DNA of 64,000 bases from Campylobacter sp. RM12651. GTDB taxonomy: Bacteria > Campylobacterota > Campylobacteria > Campylobacterales > Campylobacteraceae. The DNA is taken from the NCBI RefSeq assembly GCF_022369475.1, contig NZ_CP059600.1, forward strand, positions 1,054,001-1,118,000. The letters run 5' to 3'. A program made the translations under genes and the position numbers. Below are positions 56,241-64,000 of this stretch, in pieces (position 1 is the first letter of the stretch; each line of letters starts with the position of its first letter). Below the pieces are notes generated by a model. That model was given only the letters and a program-made list of their open reading frames with translations. It had not been told where the DNA came from and searched no databases.

Positions 56241-56899
56241 TTAGACTTGAAAATATCACAAAATACTTTGTATTAAACAATAAAAAAAAGCATTATATTT
56301 TTAAGGATTTAAATTTTACTTTTCCTGATAATTGCTCAATCGGTCTAATGGGAAAAAATGGTGCAGGAAAATCTACAATGCTAAGAATTTTAGGCGGACT
56401 TGACATTCCTAATCGTGGTAAGGTAATAATTGATAAGAGTATTTCTTGGCCTGTTGGATTTGCAGGTGGATTTCAAGGAAGCTTGAGTGCTAGAGATAAT
56501 ATCAAATTCATAGCTAGAATCTACGGATATAGTGGAGAAGCTTTAAAAGAAAAAATAGAATATGTAAAAGAATTTGCTGAACTTGGAGATTATTTTGATG
56601 AGCCTATTAGAAGCTATTCATCAGGTATGAGAAGTAGAATTTCATTTGGTCTTAGTATGGCTTTTGATTTTGATTATTATCTAATAGATGAAGCAGGAGC
56701 AGTTGGCGATCCATCTTTTAGGGCAAAAAGCCGTGCAATATATGAAGAAAAATTATCAAAATCAAAGGTAATTATGGTTTCACACGATATTAACGAAATA
56801 AAAACTTGGTGTGATAAAATAGTTTTTTTAGACAATGGAATAGCCACAATCTATGATGATGTAGATGAAGGAATTAATAAATATAAAGAAAGTTGCTAA
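56237..56899 (+). CDS. kpsT: Capsule ABC transporter ATPase KpsT
   Basis: A 220-residue ATPase: Walker A LMGKNGAGKSTMLRIL near residue 37, signature YSSGMRSRISFGLS near 134 and Walker B YYLIDEAGAVGD near 155, with the H-loop SHDI near 188. It energises KpsM. Length is that of polysaccharide exporters without a carbohydrate-binding C-terminal domain, which fits the Kdo-linker type. It shares TAATG with kpsE. Confidence 0.96.
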   Translation: MIRLENITKYFVLNNKKKHYIFKDLNFTFPDNCSIGLMGKNGAGKSTMLRILGGLDIPNRGKVIIDKSISWPVGFAGGFQGSLSARDNIKFIARIYGYSGEALKEKIEYVKEFAELGDYFDEPIRSYSSGMRSRISFGLSMAFDFDYYLIDEAGAVGDPSFRAKSRAIYEEKLSKSKVIMVSHDINEIKTWCDKIVFLDNGIATIYDDVDEGINKYKESC

Positions 56900-57987
56900 T
56901 GAAAAAAAAGATTATAAAATTTATAACAAGCTTTAAAATTATTATAGTTTTAAGCTTAATTTCACTGATTTATTTTGCTTTTATAGCAAGTTCAAGATAT
57001 GAAAGCACAGCAATAATTGGAGTAAAATCTACAAGCACTACCACTGATACATCTAGCCTAATACCAATAATAGGACTTACAAGTTCATCTAAAGAAGATT
57101 TAATGTATCTTAAAGAATATATAAATTCATACGATATGCTAACAATTTTGCAAAAAGATATAAATATCAAAGCTATGTATGAAGGAAAAATTGATTATGA
57201 ATTATTTTTGAAAAATCTTGATGTAAAAGAAGATTTTTTAAAATATTATCAAAGTAGAATAAAGGTAGTTTATGATGATATTACCGGACTTTTAAGTATT
57301 AAAATTAACGCATTTTCTCCAGAAGATTCTAAAAAAATAGCCGATACGATACTTAAGGAAAGTGAAAATTTCATAAACGAAATATCACATAAAATCGCAA
57401 GAGAGCAAATGAGTTTTGCAAAAGAAGAATTAGAAAAAGCTAGTTTAGAGCTAAGTAAAGCCCAAGATGAAATAAATAAATTTCAAAATACAAATTCTAT
57501 GTTAGACCCTGTAAGTCAAGCAAAAACCCAATCAGCCATAAAAACACAAATAGAAGAAAAAATAATAGCAAAAGAAGTAGAACTTGCCACATTAAATAGT
57601 TACTTAAACTCAAATACTCCACAAGTAAAAGCATTAAAATCAGAATTAGACGCACTAAAATCTCAATTAAAAAAAGAAGCTAATAAATTAACTTCAAAAG
57701 ATAAAAATGATAAATTAAATTATTTAGCAATTGATTTTAGCAATCTTAGTTTTAAATTAAAATTCGCTGAAGATGCTTATAAATTAGCTCTAGCATCTTA
57801 TGAAAAATCAAGACTAGAAGCTAATAAAAAGTTAAAACAAGTTATTATAATTTCTTCGCCGGTTTTATCAGAAATTGCAATATATCCAAATGTAATTTAT
57901 GATGTATTCTCAGTATTTTTTATATTAACATTAGTTTTTGGAATTATTAAATTTACATATTCAATAATAGAGGAGCATAGATATTAA
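56899..57987 (+). CDS. kpsE: Capsule export polysaccharide co-polymerase KpsE
   Basis: A 362-residue protein with a first transmembrane helix (about 13-31), a large periplasmic part with coiled coil (about 165-300), and a second helix near 330-352. This PCP-3 topology links the inner-membrane transporter to KpsD. The frame could begin at TTG 56893, but the ATG at 56899 overlapping the kpsT stop is clearly right. It overlaps kpsD by TAATG. Confidence 0.92.
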   Translation: MKKKIIKFITSFKIIIVLSLISLIYFAFIASSRYESTAIIGVKSTSTTTDTSSLIPIIGLTSSSKEDLMYLKEYINSYDMLTILQKDINIKAMYEGKIDYELFLKNLDVKEDFLKYYQSRIKVVYDDITGLLSIKINAFSPEDSKKIADTILKESENFINEISHKIAREQMSFAKEELEKASLELSKAQDEINKFQNTNSMLDPVSQAKTQSAIKTQIEEKIIAKEVELATLNSYLNSNTPQVKALKSELDALKSQLKKEANKLTSKDKNDKLNYLAIDFSNLSFKLKFAEDAYKLALASYEKSRLEANKKLKQVIIISSPVLSEIAIYPNVIYDVFSVFFILTLVFGIIKFTYSIIEEHRY

Positions 57988-59600
57988 TGAAAAAAATATT
58001 TTATATATTAGTATTTTCAATATTAGCATTTGCAGTTGATGTAGCAAATATAGCAGTAAATAATACTCAAGAAGAAATATCGCAACAAGTGAATAATAAA
58101 ACATTTGGAGCACACCTATTCTCAGGTAATTTTAAGCAATTTAGCAAACATATTTATAATCCAGATTATAAAATCGCAATAGGAGATATAATAAATATTA
58201 AGCTTTGGGGTGCAGTAGAATTACAACAAAAATCAAGCGTTGATTCTCAAGGAAATATATTTATTCCACAAGTTGGAGTTATTCATTTGTTAGGAGTTAG
58301 CAATAAAGATTTAGTAAATATTATTCAAAATAAAGTAAGAAATACTTATAAATCAAATGTATATTCATACGCAGATATGGATACTTACCAAAATATTTCA
58401 GTATTTGTTACGGGAAATGTAAATAAACCAGGACTTTATGAAGGGCTTAGCTCGGATTCTTTAATTCAATACATTGATAAAGCAGGTGGAATAAATCTTG
58501 AATATGGAAGCTTTAGAAATATTCAAATTCTAAGAAACAACCAACTAATTAAACAAATAGACTTGTATGATTTTTTATTAAATGGCAAATTAGATTATTC
58601 TATGTTTAAGAATGGCGATGTAATTTTAGTAAAACAAATCAATGGCTATGCAAGTGCTAGTGGTGATGTATTAAAGCCTTATAGATTTGAATTAGGAGAG
58701 AATTTAAAAACATTAAATGATTTAGCTATTTTATCTAATGCAAAACCAACTGCAACAAATGCAATCATAAAAAGTTATGATGAAAATAACAAACTCCGTA
58801 TAAATGCTTATAAAAAAAGTGAATTTGAAAATGTATATATTAATAATGCCGATGAAGTTGAATTTAGACCAGATTACACAGCAGATAAAATAAACATAAA
58901 AATTGAAGGCGAACATAATAGCTTACATTCATTAGTTTTAGATAAAGGAACTACATTGCAAGAAGCTCTTAGTTTATTAAATATGAATGATTTATCTAAT
59001 AAACAAGCAGTGCAAGTGTATAGAAAAAGCGTAGCAGCTCTTCAAAAAAAATTAATTGAAGCCCAATTAAAAGAGTTAGAAACCTTAGCACTAACCACAA
59101 CTTCAGCTACTTCAGAAGAAGCAAAAATTAGAGATAATTGGGGAACTAATATTTTAAAGTTTATTGAAAGAGCTAGAGCAATTGAGCCTAAAGGACAAAT
59201 AGTAATTGATGATGAAAAATTATATTCTTCAATTGTTCTTGAAAATGATGATGTTATTAATATACCTAGCAAAAATAATTTAGTTGTAATTCAAGGAGAA
59301 GTTGCTCTTCCTGGTGCATTTATTCATCAAGATAAATTAAAAATAAAAGATTATATTAAAATGGCTGGGGATTTAAATACTAGAGCTGATAAAAAAAGAA
59401 TTTTATTAATACATGCTAATGGAAAAGCAGATAAAATAAGCTTAGGAACTTTTAGCAGTGATAAAAATGCTAAAGTCTATGAAGGAGATTCAGTATTAGT
59501 ATTACCTAAAATTGAAACTTACAACCTTCAAGTAACCGGTGTAATAACTCAGATTTTATACCAAATTGCAGTAGCAACTAAAGTAATTTTAGATATTTAA
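57987..59600 (+). CDS. kpsD: Capsule outer-membrane export protein KpsD
   Basis: A 537-residue exported protein: signal peptide 1-16, the polysaccharide export (OPX) domain with [20 protein letters not shown] and [18 protein letters not shown], and SLBB-type folds ([16 protein letters not shown] near 137, [19 protein letters not shown] near 435). There is no lipobox, so like other KpsD it is not an acylated Wza. It ends the kps export operon. adk follows within 19 bp. Confidence 0.93.
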   Translation: MKKIFYILVFSILAFAVDVANIAVNNTQEEISQQVNNKTFGAHLFSGNFKQFSKHIYNPDYKIAIGDIINIKLWGAVELQQKSSVDSQGNIFIPQVGVIHLLGVSNKDLVNIIQNKVRNTYKSNVYSYADMDTYQNISVFVTGNVNKPGLYEGLSSDSLIQYIDKAGGINLEYGSFRNIQILRNNQLIKQIDLYDFLLNGKLDYSMFKNGDVILVKQINGYASASGDVLKPYRFELGENLKTLNDLAILSNAKPTATNAIIKSYDENNKLRINAYKKSEFENVYINNADEVEFRPDYTADKINIKIEGEHNSLHSLVLDKGTTLQEALSLLNMNDLSNKQAVQVYRKSVAALQKKLIEAQLKELETLALTTTSATSEEAKIRDNWGTNILKFIERARAIEPKGQIVIDDEKLYSSIVLENDDVINIPSKNNLVVIQGEVALPGAFIHQDKLKIKDYIKMAGDLNTRADKKRILLIHANGKADKISLGTFSSDKNAKVYEGDSVLVLPKIETYNLQVTGVITQILYQIAVATKVILDI

Positions 59601-59619
59601 TTTTATGAAAGGAAACACT

Positions 59620-60186
59620 ATGAAAAAATTATTTTTAATTATAGGAGCACCTGGTAGTGGTAAAACTACTGATGCTAGCATAATTGCTAAAAACGAAAAC
59701 TACACACACTATTCAACAGGCGATTTATTAAGAGCTGAAGTTGCAAGTGGAAGCGAATTAGGAAAACAAATAAACGAGCTTATCTCAAAAGGAAATCTAG
59801 TGCCTTTACAAATAGTTGTAAATACAATTATGAGCGCACTTAAAAAAGCTCCAAGTGATGTTATATTAATAGATGGTTACCCAAGAAGCGTTGAACAAAT
59901 GCACGCACTTGATAATGAATTAGCTAAATCAAACGAAGTAAATCTTAGTGCTGTTATTGAAGTATTTGTAAGCGAACAAGTAGCAAAAGATAGAGTTTTA
60001 GGTCGTGCTAGGGGTGCTGATGATAATGAAGAAGTATTTAATAATCGTATGAAAGTATATACCGAGCCTTTAGCTGATATTTTAGATTTTTATAAAGCAA
60101 AAAATCTACATATACAAATCAACGGCGAACGCACAATTGAAGAAATTGTTGCAAATATGAGTGAAGAAATTAAGAAAAAAATCTAA
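59620..60186 (+). CDS. adk: Adenylate kinase
   Basis: A 188-residue enzyme: [17 protein letters not shown] at the N-terminus, [20 protein letters not shown], and [16 protein letters not shown] replacing the long zinc LID of other adenylate kinases, so it has the short LID type. It keeps AMP/ADP/ATP in equilibrium. An in-frame ATG at 59605 exists, but AAAGGAAAC lies between it and the ATG at 59620. It lies 19 bp after kpsD and 15 bp before ppa. Confidence 0.95.
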   Translation: MKKLFLIIGAPGSGKTTDASIIAKNENYTHYSTGDLLRAEVASGSELGKQINELISKGNLVPLQIVVNTIMSALKKAPSDVILIDGYPRSVEQMHALDNELAKSNEVNLSAVIEVFVSEQVAKDRVLGRARGADDNEEVFNNRMKVYTEPLADILDFYKAKNLHIQINGERTIEEIVANMSEEIKKKI

Positions 60187-60201
60187 TCAAGGAGAAAAAA
60201 A

Positions 60202-60717
60202 ATGGATATTACAAAAATTAAAAGTGGAAATGCAGAGAAATTAAATGCAGTTATAGAAATTCCTTATGGCTCAAATATTAAATATGAGCTAGATAAAGAT
60301 AGTGGGGCAATCATGGTTGATAGAGTTATGTATTCGGCTATGTTTTACCCAGCAAATTATGGTTTCGTGCCAAATACACTTGCAGCTGATGGTGATCCTG
60401 TTGATGTGCTTGTATTAAATGAATACCCAGTTCAAGCAGGTGCTGTTATTCCTTGCCGTTTAATTGGTGTTTTAATTATGGAAGATGAAAGCGGTATGGA
60501 TGAAAAATTACTTGCAGTTCCTGTTAGCAAAATTGATCCAAGCTATGATAATATCAAATCTTTAGAAGACCTAGCACCACACAAACTTGCAAAAATCAAA
60601 AACTTTTTTGAAACATACAAAGCATTAGAAAAAGGTAAATGGGTAAAAGTTCAAGATTTTAAAGGCATAGCTGAAGCTACAAAAATACTTGAAGAATCAA
60701 TCAAAAACTATAAATAA
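60202..60717 (+). CDS. ppa: Inorganic pyrophosphatase
   Basis: A 171-residue family I pyrophosphatase. The signature DGDPVDVLVLNEYPV holds the metal-binding aspartates, and VIEIPYGSNIKYELDK and MFYPANYGFVP are standard. It removes the pyrophosphate released by activation steps, such as the many nucleotide-sugar syntheses in this window. AAGGAG precedes the ATG. It is the last gene of the rightward run. Confidence 0.96.
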   Translation: MDITKIKSGNAEKLNAVIEIPYGSNIKYELDKDSGAIMVDRVMYSAMFYPANYGFVPNTLAADGDPVDVLVLNEYPVQAGAVIPCRLIGVLIMEDESGMDEKLLAVPVSKIDPSYDNIKSLEDLAPHKLAKIKNFFETYKALEKGKWVKVQDFKGIAEATKILEESIKNYK

Positions 60718-60722
60718 TGTTA

Positions 60723-60746
60723 GCAGTCTTTAAAGACTGCTTTTAA
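60723..60746 (+). terminator. ppa terminator
   Basis: A perfect 18-bp palindrome (GCAGTCTTTAAAGACTGC) followed by TTTT, 5 bp after the ppa stop. A strong Rho-independent terminator for the adk-ppa (and perhaps kps) transcript. Confidence 0.85.
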
Positions 60747-61453
60747 ATTAATTTTATCAAATGTTCTTATTTCTTATAAAAATTACAAATCATAATAATC
60801 TAATTTAAAATATACGAAATCTCATTAATAACACATAAGCAAAAATATTATTATACTTAATTTTATAAGTGAATACTAATTTTGTTGCTAGTATTATTTA
60901 TAAATGCGTATATTTTAAATCATTGAGCATATTATTAATTTCTTTATAAAATTATTAATTTTAATATTAATACTCATTAAAAATCATATAATTTAACTAT
61001 ATTTTAAATTATAATTAAAAGTATTTTTAGATTTTGATTTATTTTAAAAATTAACTTAAAACTGCGTTGTATTAGAATTGCAAGGAATTTTATAAAGTAT
61101 ATTTTTTAACTTTATTTTAACACTAGCTAAAACCTTAAACCATATTCAAAATCACAAAAATACTCATTTATAGGATTTATATTATATATTTTGTAAAGTT
61201 TCATAAAAAAATATATATTATAAGTGCATGGTTTTATATATTAATTTTAAAGCTTTAAAACTCTATTATACAAAGTTTTAAGCAATTTTTACAATCAAAT
61301 ATTTTAAAAATTTTGCTATATGTAACATACACCCATTACAAATATACTTACAACAACCAATAAAAATATAAAATAATTGAGCTTGAATAATTAAAAAAAA
61401 TAATAATTAAATTAAAAATTCTAATAATTTTGAATATTATAAAAAGATAAAAG
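60747..61453. other. Non-coding, extremely AT-rich spacer
   Basis: About 700 bp between convergent transcripts without any reading frame of gene size, tRNA or repeat that I could recognise. Composition is close to 80 % A+T by eye. It separates the conserved block from the adhesin and may be eroded DNA. Confidence 0.5.
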
Positions 61454-61479
61454 CTTGAGCTAGTTATTACTAGCTCAAG
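61454..61479 (-). terminator. Terminator of the repeat-protein gene
   Basis: An 11-bp perfect stem (CTTGAGCTAGT / ACTAGCTCAAG) with a 4-nt loop, followed on the minus strand by CTTTTATCTTTTT. It lies 7 bp after the stop of the repeat protein and has a proper U-tract. Confidence 0.88.
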
Positions 61480-61486
61480 TTATATA

Positions 61487-64000
61487 TTAAGAGTGGTGGT
61501 TTATATTATTAAATTCATCTAAATGTGTTAATTCTTTAGAAGCCGCATCAAATGCAACTGAACCTAGTTTTAGATTAATATAACCCTCTTGAACTTGTGT
61601 TGGTTGAGCTATAGTTTCATTAAAGATATCTTTTTGAGTATCTAAAATATCCCCAACATTTACTTTAGTTTCATCTTTAGCTTCAACTTTTTCTTCTTTA
61701 ATAGTTGGAATACTAATTCCAGCATCATCTCCTAAAATTGCACTTGGGTTAAGGTTAATAAAGTTACCTGCATTGATTTCAAAAGTATGACTAATTGCTG
61801 GTTCGCCAACTGGTTTGCACGCTACACAATCAAATACTTCATAATGATATGAGTTGCCTTTTTCACCTGTTAAGCCGATTTCAAATTTACCGCTATCCCA
61901 AATTGTAATATTTGTCCAGCTTTCAACCTTACCTGTAGCATCATTAACTAGATTTACTATTAATTCTGAACCTGGTTTTGCAGTTCCTGTAATAACTGGG
62001 CTTACGCTATCAGTTACATAACCATTAATTTTTTCAATAGCACTATTGCTATTTGCTTGATAGTAAATACCTTCATTGATTGTAATATGATTATTACTTA
62101 CAACAACTTCACTTGGAACAACCACATCTACATTAGCATTGTTATCATTAGCTACTTCATCTTTAGCTGTATTTAGGTCTATTGTAAATGCAAATTCTTT
62201 AACAAGTCCTGTTTTTAAGCTTGATAAATATACTTTATATGTTCCAACTTCCCAACCACTACCATCTACTCTGTTTGTTAAATCAGGAGTATATGTAAAT
62301 GTTCCATCTGGTGCAGCTTGAAATTCTTTCATAATTAATTCATCTTGTCCTGTTGCATTATTAGCTTTTACAAATCCTAATACTATTGTATCATTAGCAA
62401 CTGATTTACCAACAAATGTTGGAGTAGTATCAAATGTTCTACCACCATTTGGAATTTCAGTTAAGTTGTTGAAATATCCACCTTCATCACCTTGTAATAC
62501 TTTAAAGTTAAATACATTGTTATCTTGGCTATTGCTATCCACAACCACATCACTTGTAGTATTATCTACGCTAGGTGTATTTGTTTGAGTATCAGCAACA
62601 AGTTTTAAGCTAGCTTCACCTTTAATATCAGTTCCAATTACATTAAATGTAAACTTATAATCTCCAAAGTTATTGCAACCTAATTCTGGAACATATTTAA
62701 ATTTACCATCAACAGCAAGAACTGAATCAGTTTTAATTAACTTATCATTATAAGTGATAAATACTTGCATTGCTTTAACACCACTAGCATTAATCTCACC
62801 TTTAAATAAAGGATTAGCATCTACTGTAGTTGAACCATTGCTAATTTCTTTTAAGTTATTGTGATCGCCTGATTCATCACCTTCAAATATAGATACTTTA
62901 ATTCCATTTCCAACACTTGGAACAATTACTTCAGGAGTTGTTGTATTATTAACCACTTCATCTTTAGCTGTATTTAAATCTAAACTAAATGAGTATTCTT
63001 TCATTTCTCCTGTTTTTAAGCTTGATAAATATACTTTATATGTTCCAACTTCCCAACCACTACCATCTACTCTGTTTGTTAAATCAGGAGTATATGTAAA
63101 TGTTCCATCTGGTGCAGCTTGGAATTCTTTCATAATTGCTTCATCTTTACCTGTAGCATTATTTGGTTTTACAAATAATAATACTAAAGTATCATTAGCA
63201 ACTGATTTACCTATAAATGTTGGAGTAGTATCAAATGTTCTACCACCATTTGGAATTTCAGTTAAGTTGTTGAAATATCCATCTTCATCGCCTTGGAATA
63301 CTTTAAATTCTAAAGCAGATTTGTTTTGTGTATTATCTGTTTCTTCACTTGGCTTAATATTAATAATTCCGTTTTCTGAATCACTAGTATTTCCATTTGT
63401 AGTATTATCAACACTTGGAACTTTATTTGCATCTTCACTTGGTTTAATATTAATAATTCCGTTTTCTGAACCTACAACCACATCACTTGTAGTATTATCT
63501 ACGCTAGGTGTATTTGTTTGAGTATCAGCAACAAGTTTTAAGCTAGCTTCACCTTTAATATCAGTTCCAATTACATTAAATGTAAACTTATAATCTCCAA
63601 AGTTATTGCAACCTAATTCTGGAACATATTTAAATTTACCATCAACAGCAAGAACTGAATCAGTTTTAATTAACTTATCATTATAAGTGATAAATACTTG
63701 CATTGCTTTAACACCACTAGCATTAATCTCACCTTTAAATAAAGGATTAGCATCTACTGTAGTTGAACCATTGCTAATTTCTTTTAAGTTATTGTGATCG
63801 CCTGATTCATCACCTTCAAATATAGATACTTTAATTCCATTTCCAACACTTGGAACAATTACTTCAGGAGTTGTTGTATTATTAACCACTTCATCTTTAG
63901 CTGTATTTAAATCTAAACTAAATGAGTATTCTTTCATTTCTCCTGTTTTTAAGCTTGATAAATATACTTTATATGTTCCAACTTCCCAACCACTACCATC
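61487..64000 (-). CDS. Large repeat adhesin-like protein, C-terminal part (5' end outside window)
   Basis: The frame is open to the window edge, so only the C-terminal 837 residues are seen. Two Ig-like repeat types alternate: A (about 115 aa; IPNGGRTFDTTPTF, FTYTPDLTNRVDG, VGTYKVYLSSLKTG) and B (about 110 aa; FEGDESGDHNNLKEI, FKYVPELGCNNFGDYKF, LKLVADTQTN). From the N-terminus they run A(part)-B-A-B-A, with a short spacer repeat (SENGIINIKPSE twice) before the first full A. A different Ig-like unit (SPVITGTAKPGSELIV, near 640-740 of the visible part) and an acidic tail follow, ending in YINLKLGSVAFDAA. Such a tail resembles type I secretion targets, and the repeats resemble biofilm-type adhesins. 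No sortase or anchor motif. An internal ATG (63937) is not the true start. Confidence 0.75.
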   Translation of the reverse strand, partial: DGSGWEVGTYKVYLSSLKTGEMKEYSFSLDLNTAKDEVVNNTTTPEVIVPSVGNGIKVSIFEGDESGDHNNLKEISNGSTTVDANPLFKGEINASGVKAMQVFITYNDKLIKTDSVLAVDGKFKYVPELGCNNFGDYKFTFNVIGTDIKGEASLKLVADTQTNTPSVDNTTSDVVVGSENGIINIKPSEDANKVPSVDNTTNGNTSDSENGIINIKPSEETDNTQNKSALEFKVFQGDEDGYFNNLTEIPNGGRTFDTTPTFIGKSVANDTLVLLFVKPNNATGKDEAIMKEFQAAPDGTFTYTPDLTNRVDGSGWEVGTYKVYLSSLKTGEMKEYSFSLDLNTAKDEVVNNTTTPEVIVPSVGNGIKVSIFEGDESGDHNNLKEISNGSTTVDANPLFKGEINASGVKAMQVFITYNDKLIKTDSVLAVDGKFKYVPELGCNNFGDYKFTFNVIGTDIKGEASLKLVADTQTNTPSVDNTTSDVVVDSNSQDNNVFNFKVLQGDEGGYFNNLTEIPNGGRTFDTTPTFVGKSVANDTIVLGFVKANNATGQDELIMKEFQAAPDGTFTYTPDLTNRVDGSGWEVGTYKVYLSSLKTGLVKEFAFTIDLNTAKDEVANDNNANVDVVVPSEVVVSNNHITINEGIYYQANSNSAIEKINGYVTDSVSPVITGTAKPGSELIVNLVNDATGKVESWTNITIWDSGKFEIGLTGEKGNSYHYEVFDCVACKPVGEPAISHTFEINAGNFINLNPSAILGDDAGISIPTIKEEKVEAKDETKVNVGDILDTQKDIFNETIAQPTQVQEGYINLKLGSVAFDAASKELTHLDEFNNINHHS
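62541..63067 (-). repeat. Tandem-type direct repeat in the adhesin, copy 1
   Basis: At least 527 bp identical by eye to 63474-64000, offset 933. It covers the end of A, the whole of B and the linker. The match runs to the end of the window, so the true length is longer. Confidence 0.88.
63474..64000 (-). repeat. Tandem-type direct repeat in the adhesin, copy 2 (continues beyond window)
   Basis: Second copy of the 527-bp unit. A shorter, less exact pair of A-repeats (about 62211 and 63012, offset 801) is nested within the same gene. The number of units could change by recombination. Confidence 0.88.

Noticed and set aside
25608-59600. Methyl phosphoramidate (MeOPN) modification genes in the capsule locus
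   Set aside because: I looked for the C. jejuni Cj1415-Cj1418 type set and for heptose genes (hddA, gmhA2, dmhA) and saw none; the three activation genes at 46449-49173 do not resemble them closely.
60747-61453. A small RNA or tRNA gene in the long spacer after ppa
   Set aside because: No cloverleaf, no GC-rich segment and no matching promoter-terminator pair were seen; the only terminators belong to the flanking genes.
61487-64000. Regular repeats that might be a CRISPR array
   Set aside because: Units are hundreds of bases long, in frame and coding; there is no short repeat-spacer pattern and no cas gene.

Overview
The window is a chromosomal segment of a Campylobacter species. It is AT-rich (roughly 70-75 % by eye) with tightly packed genes. 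The order engB-lptA-lptC-kdsC-rlpA-mltD-tatD-cbrR-recN-nadK-aspS, continuing to adk-ppa, is the arrangement I remember from Campylobacter jejuni (Cj0638-Cj0652). Tracts of nine G residues are scattered through surface-polysaccharide genes, which also fits. I cannot name the species.

Region by region. (1) 1-13232: the end of a LysR-type regulator, a CetZ/Tlp8-like PAS-PAS chemoreceptor, an unusual metallo-beta-lactamase/GAF/HD-GYP protein, a CysQ-like phosphatase, tsaD, fumC, a pepD-like dipeptidase, an NDH-2-like flavoprotein, an AMIN-domain protein, a HemN-like radical SAM protein and an SbmA/BacA-like transporter. (2) 13300-25576: the conserved cell-wall/LPS/DNA-repair block (mrdA to nadK, minus strand) with aspS divergent from it. 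(3) 25608-59600: a complete ABC-transporter (group 2/3 type) capsule locus that sits between aspS and adk, two genes I recall as adjacent in C. jejuni. kpsC is on the left and kpsS-M-T-E-D on the right, and about 28 kb of glycan genes lie between them. (4) 59620-60717: adk and ppa. (5) 61487-64000: the 3' part of a large repeat-containing surface or secreted protein that runs off the window.

How the capsule genes work together. KpsC and KpsS build the Kdo linker on the lipid, KpsM/KpsT move the chain across the inner membrane, and KpsE/KpsD carry it to the surface. Precursors are supplied by Ugd (UDP-GlcA), Glf (UDP-Galf), WecB/WecC (UDP-ManNAcA) and a phosphomannomutase/phosphoglucomutase. 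A trio (HAD phosphatase, nucleotidyltransferase-kinase fusion, nucleotidyltransferase) and a GT2-TagF-like fusion suggest a phosphodiester-linked substituent or backbone. Several very large, multi-domain glycosyltransferases assemble the repeat.

The locus looks built for variation. It has five G9 tracts with the same flanking bases: two inside coding regions, one at the 3' end of a gene, one in the kpsS leader and one in a divergent promoter region. That promoter region is enclosed by a perfect 39-bp inverted repeat, so it could be an invertible promoter. There is a perfect 238-bp direct repeat shared by two glycosyltransferases, and a third glycosyltransferase is split by a one-base frameshift at an A-tract. 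A pair of unnamed beta-rich domains recurs in four capsule proteins. No tRNA, rRNA, insertion sequence, recombinase or CRISPR array was seen.
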